64,000 bases of DNA, taken from assembly GCF_015319355.1 (NCBI RefSeq), contig NZ_JADILU010000001.1, positions 124,001 through 188,000 of the forward strand, written 5' to 3'. Under the pieces are notes generated by a model. It searched no databases and had not been told where the DNA came from. It worked only from the letters and a program-made list of their open reading frames with translations. Source of the stretch: Psychroserpens luteus (GTDB lineage: Bacteria > Bacteroidota > Bacteroidia > Flavobacteriales > Flavobacteriaceae). Shown piece after piece: positions 19,125 through 27,122 of the stretch (the first letter of the stretch is position 1; every line of letters starts with the position of its first letter). The translations under genes and the position numbers were made by a program.

Positions 19125-20144
19125 ATGAAAATAATAGTACCAATGGCAGGACGAGGTTCTCGTCTAAGACCACATAGTTTAACAGTACCAAAACCATTAA
19201 TTCCAGTAGCTGGTCAACCTATCGTGCATCGATTAGTAAAAGACATAGTGAAAGTATTAAATGAACCTATAGATGAAATCGCTTTTGTATTAGGTGATCC
19301 AGCTTGGTTTGATGATGATGTTGTAGACAGTTTAAAAGCTTTGGCTAGAAGTTTAGGTGCAAAACCGTCAATCTATCGTCAAGACCAACCTTTAGGAACT
19401 GGCCATGCGATTATGTGTGCAAAGCCATCGCTTTCTGGACCAGCAGTTGTTGCGTATGCAGATACATTGATTCGTGCAGAATTTGATTTAGATCCAACAG
19501 CAGATAGCGTGATTTGGACTAAAAAAGTAGCAAATCCAGAAGCATATGGAGTTGTAAAACTTAACGACAATCAAGAAATCGTAGAACTAGTCGAAAAACC
19601 AGAAACATTTGTAAGTGATCAAGCAGTTATTGGGATTTATTACTTTAAAGATGTAGCAGTTTTAAAAGATAAATTACAAGAAGTTCTTGATGAAAACGTT
19701 ATGAATGGAGGAGAATACCAAATTAATGATGGTATTAAACGCATGATGGCAGACGGTAAAATTTTTAAAACAGGAACTGTTGATGAGTGGATGGACTGCG
19801 GAAATAAAAACGTGACGTTAGAAACTAACACTAGAATGTTAATATTTTTAAAAGCAGATGGAGAAGAGCAAATGATTGCCAAGTCTGTAAAAAATAATAA
19901 CTCTACTATCATTGAACCTTGTTATATTGGTGAGAACGTAGAATTAAATAATGCTACCGTTGGACCTAATGTATCCATTGGTAATAATTGTGTGATAGAA
20001 AATTCAAGCGTTAAAAATAGCTTAATACAAAACCATACTAACATTAAAAATGCTACTTTAGACAATGCTATGATTGGAAATCACGTTAAATATAATGGTG
20101 ATTTTAAAGCGATTAGTATTGGTGACTATTCTGTTTTGGAATAA
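19125..20144 (+). CDS. Sugar-phosphate nucleotidyltransferase
   Basis: The 339-aa product opens MKIIVPMAGRGSRLRPHS with the catalytic G-x-G-x-R and the later VPKPLIPVAG, typical of NDP-sugar pyrophosphorylases. The C-terminal part (about 245-339) has left-handed beta-helix hexapeptides (CYIGENVELNNATVGPNVSIG) as in GlmU- and GlgC-like enzymes. It would join a nucleotide to a sugar-1-phosphate for surface polysaccharide synthesis. I choose ATG 19125; an in-frame ATG at 19119 adds only two residues and touches the palindromic repeat. The sugar is not determined. Confidence 0.85.
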   Translation: MKIIVPMAGRGSRLRPHSLTVPKPLIPVAGQPIVHRLVKDIVKVLNEPIDEIAFVLGDPAWFDDDVVDSLKALARSLGAKPSIYRQDQPLGTGHAIMCAKPSLSGPAVVAYADTLIRAEFDLDPTADSVIWTKKVANPEAYGVVKLNDNQEIVELVEKPETFVSDQAVIGIYYFKDVAVLKDKLQEVLDENVMNGGEYQINDGIKRMMADGKIFKTGTVDEWMDCGNKNVTLETNTRMLIFLKADGEEQMIAKSVKNNNSTIIEPCYIGENVELNNATVGPNVSIGNNCVIENSSVKNSLIQNHTNIKNATLDNAMIGNHVKYNGDFKAISIGDYSVLE

Positions 20145-20150
20145 TATTAC

Positions 20151-20168
20151 TACGAAGGCAGGAATCTC
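20151..20168. repeat. Half copy of the GCAGGAATCTC palindromic repeat
   Basis: TACGAAGGCAGGAATCTC follows the nucleotidyltransferase stop. Only the right arm and tail of the family remain, so it no longer folds. The gap 20145-20309 also contains a hairpin (TTCCCTT / AAGGGAA, 20286-20303) directly before the first ATG of the TPR gene. Confidence 0.5.
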
Positions 20169-20309
20169 TTTAGTAAACTTGGAATAAAATTTGAACAGTA
20201 AACTTTAAGATAAAAACCTATTTAATAAATTTTGGATTTTTTAGCATAAAATTTAAAAACGCTTTAACCCTAAGAATAACTGAGATTCCCTTTTTTAAGG
20301 GAAATGAAT

Positions 20310-21671
20310 ATGAAAACTAAATTATACATTCTGCTTTTTTTCTTCGGAATATTTATGCTTCCGCAGAACACCTACGCGCAAGTTGATTTCAACAAGCGTC
20401 CAGATGACGATTTAGGAAATTTTGAAGATAAATTTCAAGAATATTTCTTTGAAGCCTTGAAACAAAAAGGGATTGAGAACTATCAAAAATCTGCAGATGC
20501 ACTCTTAATTTGTATTGAGATGAATGATAGCGATCCTGTCTTGTATTTTGAATTAGGGAAAAACTACATGCAGCTTAAAAACTTTGGAGCTGCAGAAGAT
20601 GCATTTAAAAAAGCAGTTTCAAAGTCTCCAGAAAATGAATGGTTTTTAGATGAGTTGTATGGTGTTTATATTCAGCAAAATGATATGAACAAAGCGCTTA
20701 AAACAGTAAAGCAACTTGTTCAATATCATCCAGATTATAAGCAAGATTTGGCATCGTTATATATTCAGTTAGAAAAATATAAAGACGCATTAAAGATTTT
20801 GGACGAAATGGATTCAAAATTGGGTTATAGTGAAGACAGAGATTATCTACGTAATCAAATTTACAATATAACAGGTAACAATGAAGATCGTATAGAAAAT
20901 CTTGAAGAACGAGTTAAGAGCAATCCAGAAGACGAGTCTAACTATCTTCGTCTTATTTATCGTTACAGTGAAACAGGAGAAACTCAAAAAGCATTTGATG
21001 CTGCAAAGCGTTTGCTAAAACTTAATCCAGAATCACAATTAGTGCATTTAGCATTATATAAGTTTTATTTGGATGAAAACGATACTGGTAATGCTATCAA
21101 ATCAATGAAAGTAGTATTAACAAGTCCTGTCATAAAACCAGAAGCGAAAACAAAAGTGCTTAATGATTTTGTGAAATTTGTTGGTAAAAACCCACAGTAC
21201 GAAGCAGATTTAGTAGAGATTACATCCTTAATAAGTGAAGATAAGAGTGTGAAAACATTATTAGAATTGGGTGACTATTATTTGAAATCTAACGACAAAG
21301 TAAAAGCATTAAATTATTACGAAGAAGCGTTACAACAAGAACCTAATCAATTTAAAACCATTAGAGATGTACTCTTGCTTCAAATAGATTTAAATAAGGA
21401 TAAAGAGGCAGTAGCTAAAAGCAAAGAAGCTTTAGATATCTTTCCATCTCAACCCATATTATATTTAATTAATGGTGTAGCAAATAATAAACTAAAACAA
21501 CCAGAAAAAGCCATTGAAAGCTTAGAAATAGGTTTAGATTTCTTAGTTGAAAACCCAAAAATGGAAGCAGACTTCTACAAGCAGTTAAGCGAATCGCACA
21601 AACAATTAAATAATATTAGTCAATCTCAAACGTTTGCTAAAAAGGCAGAAGCCTTATTGAAAGATCAATAA
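20310..21671 (+). CDS. Periplasmic TPR repeat protein
   Basis: The 453-aa product has a signal peptide (MKTKLYILLFFFGIFMLPQNTYAQ) and then a run of tetratricopeptide repeats, seen as regularly spaced pairs such as DPVLYFELGKNYMQLKNFGAAEDAFKKA near residue 75, and further copies to the C terminus (QPILYLINGVANNKLKQPEKAIESL). It is a protein-interaction scaffold in the periplasm or at the outer membrane. ATG 20310 gives the best signal peptide; ATG 20304 adds two residues. A 7-bp hairpin sits just upstream. It is followed after 3 bp by the DUF4292 gene and belongs to a conserved envelope cluster. Confidence 0.8.
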   Translation: MKTKLYILLFFFGIFMLPQNTYAQVDFNKRPDDDLGNFEDKFQEYFFEALKQKGIENYQKSADALLICIEMNDSDPVLYFELGKNYMQLKNFGAAEDAFKKAVSKSPENEWFLDELYGVYIQQNDMNKALKTVKQLVQYHPDYKQDLASLYIQLEKYKDALKILDEMDSKLGYSEDRDYLRNQIYNITGNNEDRIENLEERVKSNPEDESNYLRLIYRYSETGETQKAFDAAKRLLKLNPESQLVHLALYKFYLDENDTGNAIKSMKVVLTSPVIKPEAKTKVLNDFVKFVGKNPQYEADLVEITSLISEDKSVKTLLELGDYYLKSNDKVKALNYYEEALQQEPNQFKTIRDVLLLQIDLNKDKEAVAKSKEALDIFPSQPILYLINGVANNKLKQPEKAIESLEIGLDFLVENPKMEADFYKQLSESHKQLNNISQSQTFAKKAEALLKDQ

Positions 21672-21674
21672 TAT

Positions 21675-22445
21675 ATGAGGATTTTAAAAATTGGTATAGC
21701 CTGCTTTCTCTTAATGTTGGGAGTTTCTTGCAAGTCAGCACGAAGTATCGTTGCTAATGGTGAGGTAGATTCTAAGTTGACAGCAAAACAATTAATTAGA
21801 GAAAATGGTAAGCAGGAAGCTAAATTTAAAACGCTACAAGCTAAGGTAAAGATTGATATTATAGATGGTCTCAAAGAATCATCATATTCTCTAAACCTAA
21901 GAATGGAAAAAGATAAAACCATTTGGTTAAGTGCCACTTTAGGTTTAGCAAGAGCAATGATTACACCAGATCGTGTTCAGTTTTATGATAAAATCAATAA
22001 CCAATATTTTGATGGTGACTACAAATTATTAAGTGATTTATTGGGTGTAGAATTAAACTTTGAGAAAGTACAAAGCTTGCTAATTGGAGAATCGCTTTTT
22101 GATTTAAAAGAGGACACGTATGTCATTTCTAATAACGAAACATCATACATTCTTCAACCTAAAAACCAAAATGCATTATTAGAGTTATTTTTATTGTTTA
22201 ATCCATCACATTTTAAAATGGATTCTCAGCAATTAATGCAACCCTTAAAAAAACGGTTTCTTCAAATAGATTATACAGGATATCAGGAAGTTGATAAAGA
22301 AGTGTTACCGCAAAATATTAAGATTATTGCAGTAGAAGATAGTGAAGAACTCAATGTTTTGATGGAATACAAGTCGGTTTCTGTCAATGAAGAGATACGA
22401 TTTCCGTTTAAAATCCCTTCAGGTTTTGAAGAAATAATATTATAA
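21675..22445 (+). CDS. DUF4292 lipoprotein
   Basis: The 256-aa product has a lipobox LGVSC with C19, then a beta-rich domain that fits the DUF4292 family (KFKTLQAKVKIDI, KTIWLSATLGLARAMITPDRVQFYDKI). The fold is expected to be LolA/LolB-like, meaning a lipid-binding half-barrel on the outer membrane; that is inference from the family. Only 3 bp separate it from the TPR gene and 1 bp from the EnvC-like gene, so the three are translated together. Confidence 0.8.
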   Translation: MRILKIGIACFLLMLGVSCKSARSIVANGEVDSKLTAKQLIRENGKQEAKFKTLQAKVKIDIIDGLKESSYSLNLRMEKDKTIWLSATLGLARAMITPDRVQFYDKINNQYFDGDYKLLSDLLGVELNFEKVQSLLIGESLFDLKEDTYVISNNETSYILQPKNQNALLELFLLFNPSHFKMDSQQLMQPLKKRFLQIDYTGYQEVDKEVLPQNIKIIAVEDSEELNVLMEYKSVSVNEEIRFPFKIPSGFEEIIL

Positions 22446-22446
22446 A

Positions 22447-23664
22447 ATGCGATATAAAATTACCTACATACTGTTTCTTTTTTTACTTCTGAATAGTTTT
22501 ACTTCGGAAGCACAAAGTGCTAAACAAAAAGCATTAGAGGCTAAACGTGTTCAAATTCAGAAGCAATTAAATATACTTAATAGTCTCTATTCTAAAGATA
22601 AAAAGGAAGAAAAGGGTGTTCTTTCATTAGTTGAAGATCTTAATCTGAAAGTAAACACAAGACGTAATTTAATTAAAATCACCAACGATCAAGCCAATTT
22701 ATTGACTCGAGAAATTAATACCAACCAAAACGAAATATCGAGTTTAAGAGATCAATTAACAGCACTCAAAAAAGACTATTCTGAAATGATAGTCAAATCT
22801 TATAAAAACAAATCTGAGCAAAGTCGGGTGATGTTTTTATTATCATCAGATGATTTTAAACAAGCCTACAAACGTCTTCAGTATATTAAACAATACGCAG
22901 ATTATCAAAAGGAGCAAGGCGATTTAATAAAAGGGAAAACCACAAAACTCCAAGAACTAAACACAGACTTATTACGTCAAAAAGGAGATAAGGATAAACT
23001 CATCGTAGAAAACAGAGCAGCTAAAAAAGAATTAGAAAAAGAGCTCAAAGAGCAAGATCAATTGATGGCTTCAATACGACAAAATTTAAGTTCTTATTCA
23101 TCTAAGATTAAAAAGAAACAACAAGAAATTAGTGCTATCGATAAAGAGATTGATAGATTGGTTAGAGAAGCGATTGCAGCGTCAAATAAAAAGGCAGGAA
23201 AATCTAAATCTTCAAAAGGGTTTGCATTAACACCAGAAGAAAAATTAGTTGCAAAGAATTTTATAGGTAATAAAGGAAAATTACCTTGGCCAGTAGAGAA
23301 AGGTGTGGTTAAAGTACGTTTTGGTACACAACCATCTCCAATTGATCCATCAGTCAAAATTAATAGTAATGGTGTACGAATAGCAACAGAAAGAAATGCA
23401 AAAGTAAGAGCTGTTTTTGGAGGAGAAGTATTAGCGGTTGCAGGACAAAAGAATTCTAACCCTACAGTTTTAATTAGACATGGTAATTACATTACAGCGT
23501 ATAGAAACTTATCAAAAGTATACGTTCGTAAAGGAGATAAAATTTCTGCAAAGCAAGAAATAGGAGAAGTGTTCACAAACAACGCAGGAGAAACCATGTT
23601 AGGATTTGGTGTTTTTAAAGACTCCAAACCTGAAAATCCAGCAGGTTGGATTTACAAAATGTAA
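22447..23664 (+). CDS. EnvC-like murein hydrolase activator (degenerate M23)
   Basis: The 405-aa product has a signal peptide, a long two-part coiled coil (about 25-250, rich in K/E/L/Q) and a C-terminal LytM/M23-type domain (about 285-405) starting PWPVEKGVVKVRFG. The zinc ligands of active M23 peptidases are absent: the usual HxG segment reads NSNGVRIAT and the usual HxH reads MLGFGVF. Coiled coil plus inactive LytM domain is the design of EnvC, which switches on amidases during division. Last gene of the TPR-DUF4292-EnvC run. Confidence 0.85.
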   Translation: MRYKITYILFLFLLLNSFTSEAQSAKQKALEAKRVQIQKQLNILNSLYSKDKKEEKGVLSLVEDLNLKVNTRRNLIKITNDQANLLTREINTNQNEISSLRDQLTALKKDYSEMIVKSYKNKSEQSRVMFLLSSDDFKQAYKRLQYIKQYADYQKEQGDLIKGKTTKLQELNTDLLRQKGDKDKLIVENRAAKKELEKELKEQDQLMASIRQNLSSYSSKIKKKQQEISAIDKEIDRLVREAIAASNKKAGKSKSSKGFALTPEEKLVAKNFIGNKGKLPWPVEKGVVKVRFGTQPSPIDPSVKINSNGVRIATERNAKVRAVFGGEVLAVAGQKNSNPTVLIRHGNYITAYRNLSKVYVRKGDKISAKQEIGEVFTNNAGETMLGFGVFKDSKPENPAGWIYKM

Positions 23665-23674
23665 TAACATTTAC

Positions 23675-23740
23675 GTCATTCTGAACTTGTTTATTCTGAA
23701 AATTAAGGTATTCATGAATCTTTGATTTCAGAATCTCATC
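23675..23740. repeat. Worn GTCATTCTGAACTTG...GAATCTC intergenic repeat
   Basis: GTCATTCTGAACTTGTTT at 23675 and TTTCAGAATCTC near 23726 are the two ends of the family repeat, separated by about 35 bp that contains a second TTCTGAA. It fills the gap between convergent genes. A worse copy (TCATTCCGAACTTGATGCCGAATC) lies at 43241-43264. Confidence 0.45.
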
Positions 23741-23756
23741 ATCATTGATTTTCAAA

Positions 23757-24266
23757 CTATATAAACAAAGCCTTCAACTCAGTAGCATCTGCTGCTTTCA
23801 TTTTACCAGCAACAACCAAGCTTAATTGTTTACGACGCAATGCTGCATCATAACGCTCTTTTTCTAATTTAGTTTCTGCTATTAATTCAGGTACTTTAAC
23901 AGGACGACCAGTTTCATCTACAGCTACAAACGTGTAAATAGCTTCATTAGCTTTTATGCACTCACCAGACTCTCTATCTTCTATCCAAACATCCAAAAAA
24001 ACCTCCATAGAACTAGAAAAAGCTCTAGAGACTTTTGCCTCTACAGTAACCACACTTCCTAAAGGAATAGATCTATTAAAAGCTACGTGATTTACAGCAG
24101 CAGTAACGACAATTCGTCTACTATGACGACGTGCAGCAATACTCGCAGCACGATCCATACGTGCTAATAATTCACCACCAAAAAGATTATTTATAGGGTT
24201 AGTTTCACTAGGTAAAACCAAATCGGTCATGATTGTTTTAGACTGAAATGCAGTTCTTGATTCCAT
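23757..24266 (-). CDS. Acyl-CoA thioesterase, hotdog fold
   Basis: The 169-aa product has the hotdog core NNLFGGELLARMDRAASIAA with the central helix, where D is the usual catalytic or substrate-positioning acid, and HVAFNRSIPLGSVVTVEAKV in the following strand. This is the YciA/acyl-CoA hydrolase family, which splits acyl-CoA to free acid and CoA in the cytoplasm. Length is normal. It is transcribed leftward; an exact TAnnTTTG box and a palindrome lie 57-91 bp upstream of its start. Confidence 0.88.
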   Translation of the reverse strand: MESRTAFQSKTIMTDLVLPSETNPINNLFGGELLARMDRAASIAARRHSRRIVVTAAVNHVAFNRSIPLGSVVTVEAKVSRAFSSSMEVFLDVWIEDRESGECIKANEAIYTFVAVDETGRPVKVPELIAETKLEKERYDAALRRKQLSLVVAGKMKAADATELKALFI

Positions 24267-24322
24267 TAAAGGGTAGTTTTAAAATTTCCGAAGCATAAAA
24301 AGTCATGCTTTGTTTAAAAATG

Positions 24323-24357
24323 CAAAGGTAAGATGATTTTGTCGCTTAGATAAGCGA
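24323..24357 (-). promoter_or_regulatory. Thioesterase promoter with palindrome
   Basis: On the minus strand TACCTTTG (24323-24330) fits the -7 consensus. Twelve bp upstream lies TCGCTTAGATAAGCGA (24342-24357), a palindrome of 7-bp arms around GA, where the -33 region should be. No TTTG -33 box is seen, so an activator may replace it or the palindrome may be a repressor site. Confidence 0.45.
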
Positions 24358-24426
24358 TTTAAGTTTTTGTTAAATGATATGTTTTCACTTCGGAAATGTA
24401 GAATCTCCAAAGTCTCGCTTTTTAAA

Positions 24427-25365
24427 TTAATCTAAAGCTTTAACCAACAACCAAGCATCACGATTCTGAGTACTTTTAATAGCGCGTAAAGCATTTAAAG
24501 CTTCAATTCTATCTGTGTGACTAGAATATACAACTTCGTGAAGTCCGTAGCGGTTCATGCCAATTTTACGAGCTTTAAAGCCTTTATCTTTTAATTGCTG
24601 TACTTTCTTGTCAGAGTTTGCTTCTACACGAAAAGCACCAGCAACAATATGGTAATTACCAATCTTTTTCTCTACTTGAAGTGTTGCAGCCGGCAACGGA
24701 CTATTAATTACAAAAGTCGCTTCTTGTACCTTAGCATCTAATTGTTCATTAGCTTCTTCTTGCGCAATTTGATTGTGAGTATCAACTTGTTTTCCGTAGT
24801 AATTAGAAGCAACAAAACCTCCAGCAGTTAAAAAGATTAAACCAATGGCTGCATATTTAAGATAGGGTCTGCTTTTACGTTTTTCTGGAGTAATCGCAAT
24901 TGGGATCACTTTTTCTACCGCTTCAACAGTTTCTTTATATACTTCTCTAGTAACTTGAGCAGTCTTAAATGGCGACAAACCAAAAGCATCTGTAAGATAA
25001 TTGATGTGGTTAGAAGGTTCAAAATTGATGTTACCTTCTTTATTTAAAATTAAATCACCAATATTATTAAGTTCTATGGTTTCGCTTTCAATTAAGTACG
25101 ATTTGATAGATTTTACTTGTTTGGCAATTTTTTCTACAGCAACGAGGTATGGTACTTTTTCAACTTCAGCGATGTAGTTGGCAAGAAGACCATCATTAGT
25201 TTGTAATTGCTCATTAAAAGACAATGTCTTTTTTGGCGGATAAAAAGAATGTGTGGTTTCGTTTAATTTTGCTGAAACACGATGCGTTAAAAAGGCTCCA
25301 AACTGAGGCACAATAACACAATCGTATCTATATAATAAATCGCTGATGTAAGTCTCTAATTGCAT
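24427..25365 (-). CDS. HU (CCDC81-like) and SPOR domain protein
   Basis: The 312-aa product begins with MQLETYISDLLYRYDCVIVPQFGAF, the start of the prokaryotic CCDC81-like HU domain pair (to about 140), continues through a basic stretch and one membrane helix (about 167-187) and ends in a SPOR domain (about 237-312; YHIVAGAFRVEANSDKKVQQLKDKGF). SPOR domains bind denuded peptidoglycan, so the protein probably links the nucleoid or cytoplasmic side to the septal wall. I place the start at 25365 (cat at 25363-25365); a longer reading frame to 25407 runs back through the promoter. Confidence 0.82.
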   Translation of the reverse strand: MQLETYISDLLYRYDCVIVPQFGAFLTHRVSAKLNETTHSFYPPKKTLSFNEQLQTNDGLLANYIAEVEKVPYLVAVEKIAKQVKSIKSYLIESETIELNNIGDLILNKEGNINFEPSNHINYLTDAFGLSPFKTAQVTREVYKETVEAVEKVIPIAITPEKRKSRPYLKYAAIGLIFLTAGGFVASNYYGKQVDTHNQIAQEEANEQLDAKVQEATFVINSPLPAATLQVEKKIGNYHIVAGAFRVEANSDKKVQQLKDKGFKARKIGMNRYGLHEVVYSSHTDRIEALNALRAIKSTQNRDAWLLVKALD

Positions 25366-25370
25366 AAAAA

Positions 25371-25378
25371 CAAAGTTA
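25371..25378 (-). promoter_or_regulatory. -7 box five bases before the HU/SPOR start
   Basis: TAACTTTG on the minus strand is an exact TAnnTTTG match that ends 5 bases before the ATG at 25365. The transcript would begin at or next to the start codon. Together with the sites before padR and plsC it suggests leaderless starts. A TTGG lies 14 bp upstream, somewhat close for a -33 box. Confidence 0.5.
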
Positions 25379-25469
25379 TAAATTTTTAAACGCCAATAAA
25401 ACATCATCTCAAGTATTTATTAACAGTCTAAAAAGTTGTTACTTGTAACTTATAAATCAACTAAATAGA

Positions 25470-26573
25470 ATGACAGATCAAGATTTAATTTATGTTTTAG
25501 CGCTACAACATGTTCCTAAAATTGGAGATATTACTGCTAAAAAACTGATTAATCACTGTGGTTCTGCGGAAAATGTTTTGAAAGAAACTCAAAATAATCT
25601 TCTAAAAATTGATGGGATAGGAGCCACCACAATTAAAAGTATTTTTGATCCTAAACATATAAAAGAAGCCGAAAATGAACTCCGTTTTATTAAAGAAAAT
25701 GATATCACGTGTTTATACTTTAGTGATGAAAATTATCCTGAACGATTAAAACATTGTATTGACAGTCCTATTTTATTATTTCAAGTTGGTAATGTCAACC
25801 TCAAACAAAAACGCATTATAAGTGTTATTGGGACTAGAAAAATCACGACTTACGGAGTTGCATTCTGTGAAAAACTGATTGAGCAACTCGCTCCTTTTGA
25901 TCCTATTATAGTTTCTGGTTTTGCCTATGGTACAGATATCACAGCACAAAAAGCTGCAATTAAACACAATCTTCAAACGATAGGTTGTTTGGCTCATGGA
26001 TTGAATCAAATTTACCCTAAAACGCATAAAAGATACATGACTGAAGTTGAAGAAAACGGTGGATTCCTCACTGATTTCTGGAGTTCAGATTCTTTTGACA
26101 GAAACAACTTTTTAAAACGTAATCGCATCATTGCTGGTATGAGCGAAGCAACGATTGTAATAGAATCTGCCGAAAAAGGAGGTAGTCTTGTTACTGCAGA
26201 TATTGCCAATTCTTATGGTAAAGATGTATTTGCGGTTCCTGGTCGTGCAAATGATAGTCAAAGTATAGGTTGTAATAATTTGATAAAAACGCAACAAGCA
26301 CATTTGTTGTCAAATCCTATGGATGTTCCTTATTTGCTTAATTGGCAATTAGAAAAGAACGAAAAACCTGCAATTCAAAAACAGTTATTTGTGGAGCTAA
26401 ATTCCGAAGAAAAAGCGATTTATAATTTTTTAAAAGATAAGGATGCGCAGTTATTAGATGTCATTGCTGTACAATGTGAGCTTCCAACCTTTAAAGTAGC
26501 AGGTTTACTTCTACAAATGGAATTAAAAGGAGTTACTAGACCTTTGCCTGGGAAATTGTTTGAGCTGGTTTAG
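25470..26573 (+). CDS. dprA: DNA-processing protein DprA
   Basis: The 367-aa product has an N-terminal helix-hairpin-helix-like region (HVPKIGDITAKKLI, and LLKIDGIGATTIKSI), the Rossmann-like core with VIGTRKITTYG, GFAYGTDITAQKAA and the late GGSLVTADIANSYGKDVFAVPGR, and a C-terminal winged-helix (about 300-367). DprA loads RecA on incoming single-stranded DNA in natural transformation. It is divergent from the HU/SPOR gene; recA lies 9 kb away on the other strand. Confidence 0.95.
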   Translation: MTDQDLIYVLALQHVPKIGDITAKKLINHCGSAENVLKETQNNLLKIDGIGATTIKSIFDPKHIKEAENELRFIKENDITCLYFSDENYPERLKHCIDSPILLFQVGNVNLKQKRIISVIGTRKITTYGVAFCEKLIEQLAPFDPIIVSGFAYGTDITAQKAAIKHNLQTIGCLAHGLNQIYPKTHKRYMTEVEENGGFLTDFWSSDSFDRNNFLKRNRIIAGMSEATIVIESAEKGGSLVTADIANSYGKDVFAVPGRANDSQSIGCNNLIKTQQAHLLSNPMDVPYLLNWQLEKNEKPAIQKQLFVELNSEEKAIYNFLKDKDAQLLDVIAVQCELPTFKVAGLLLQMELKGVTRPLPGKLFELV

Positions 26574-26596
26574 CATTCGTGTCTTCGCAGGGATTT

Positions 26597-26710
26597 ATTA
26601 ATACCCACCCCTTTTACGAAGAGGTTTAAACACAATCTTTGCGCTTTCTGTCCCAATAGCTAATGCATCATTAATTTCGTAGAGATTAGGCATATAATAG
26701 TTTTGATGTG
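26597..26710 (-). pseudogene. Decayed 3' fragment of trpS
   Basis: Read on the minus strand, this stretch still translates in frame as NYYMPNLYEINDALAIG followed by TESAKI...RKRGGY and a stop. It matches the last 35 or so residues of the intact trpS nearby (NHYMSNLNEIDDALAIG ... RGKVGY). The DNA match is visible directly: both end in TTAATACCCA on the plus strand and share CCAATAGCTA-TGCATCAT-AATTTCGT. A stop codon lies just upstream in frame, so it cannot be a gene. It lies on the far side of the 27123-30422 gene from the real trpS. Confidence 0.85.
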
Positions 26711-27122
26711 TTTTTTATGCTACTAGAAGTTAGTAGTAATTAGAACCTTCTTTCAAAATTACATTAAACGGAATTTACTTACACGTCAACTAGTTTATTT
26801 TGGTCATAGTATTATTTGCCTCATTTTTGTAGTCCCAAACCTAAATTAATTTTGAATAGATATTTTTGAATTGCATGTTTTCATGTATATATCATTTCAA
26901 AACTGTTTTTTATTATAATAACCTATGAAAATATTTCTACAATCTCCTTTTACTAATCATGTCCTTTTTATTACAAACAGTAACAAATGTGTTCTATACG
27001 CAAGTTGTTACCAGTAATAAAATTATTAGTGTTACCCTTCCCTCATTGAAATAAATTAAAAATACTGTTTTATCAACTAAAATATTTATGGTAAAGCTTA
27101 ATATTAAATAAATATCCTACTT
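26711..27122. other. Intergenic region before T9SS cargo gene
   Basis: AT-rich, no gene recognised. Short imperfect inverted repeats occur (TACTA/TAGTA at 26720-26734). The promoter of the gene at 27123 must lie here, but I see no exact TAnnTTTG box. The left edge (26577-26594) holds a half copy of the GCAGG palindromic repeat next to the trpS fossil. Confidence 0.4.
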
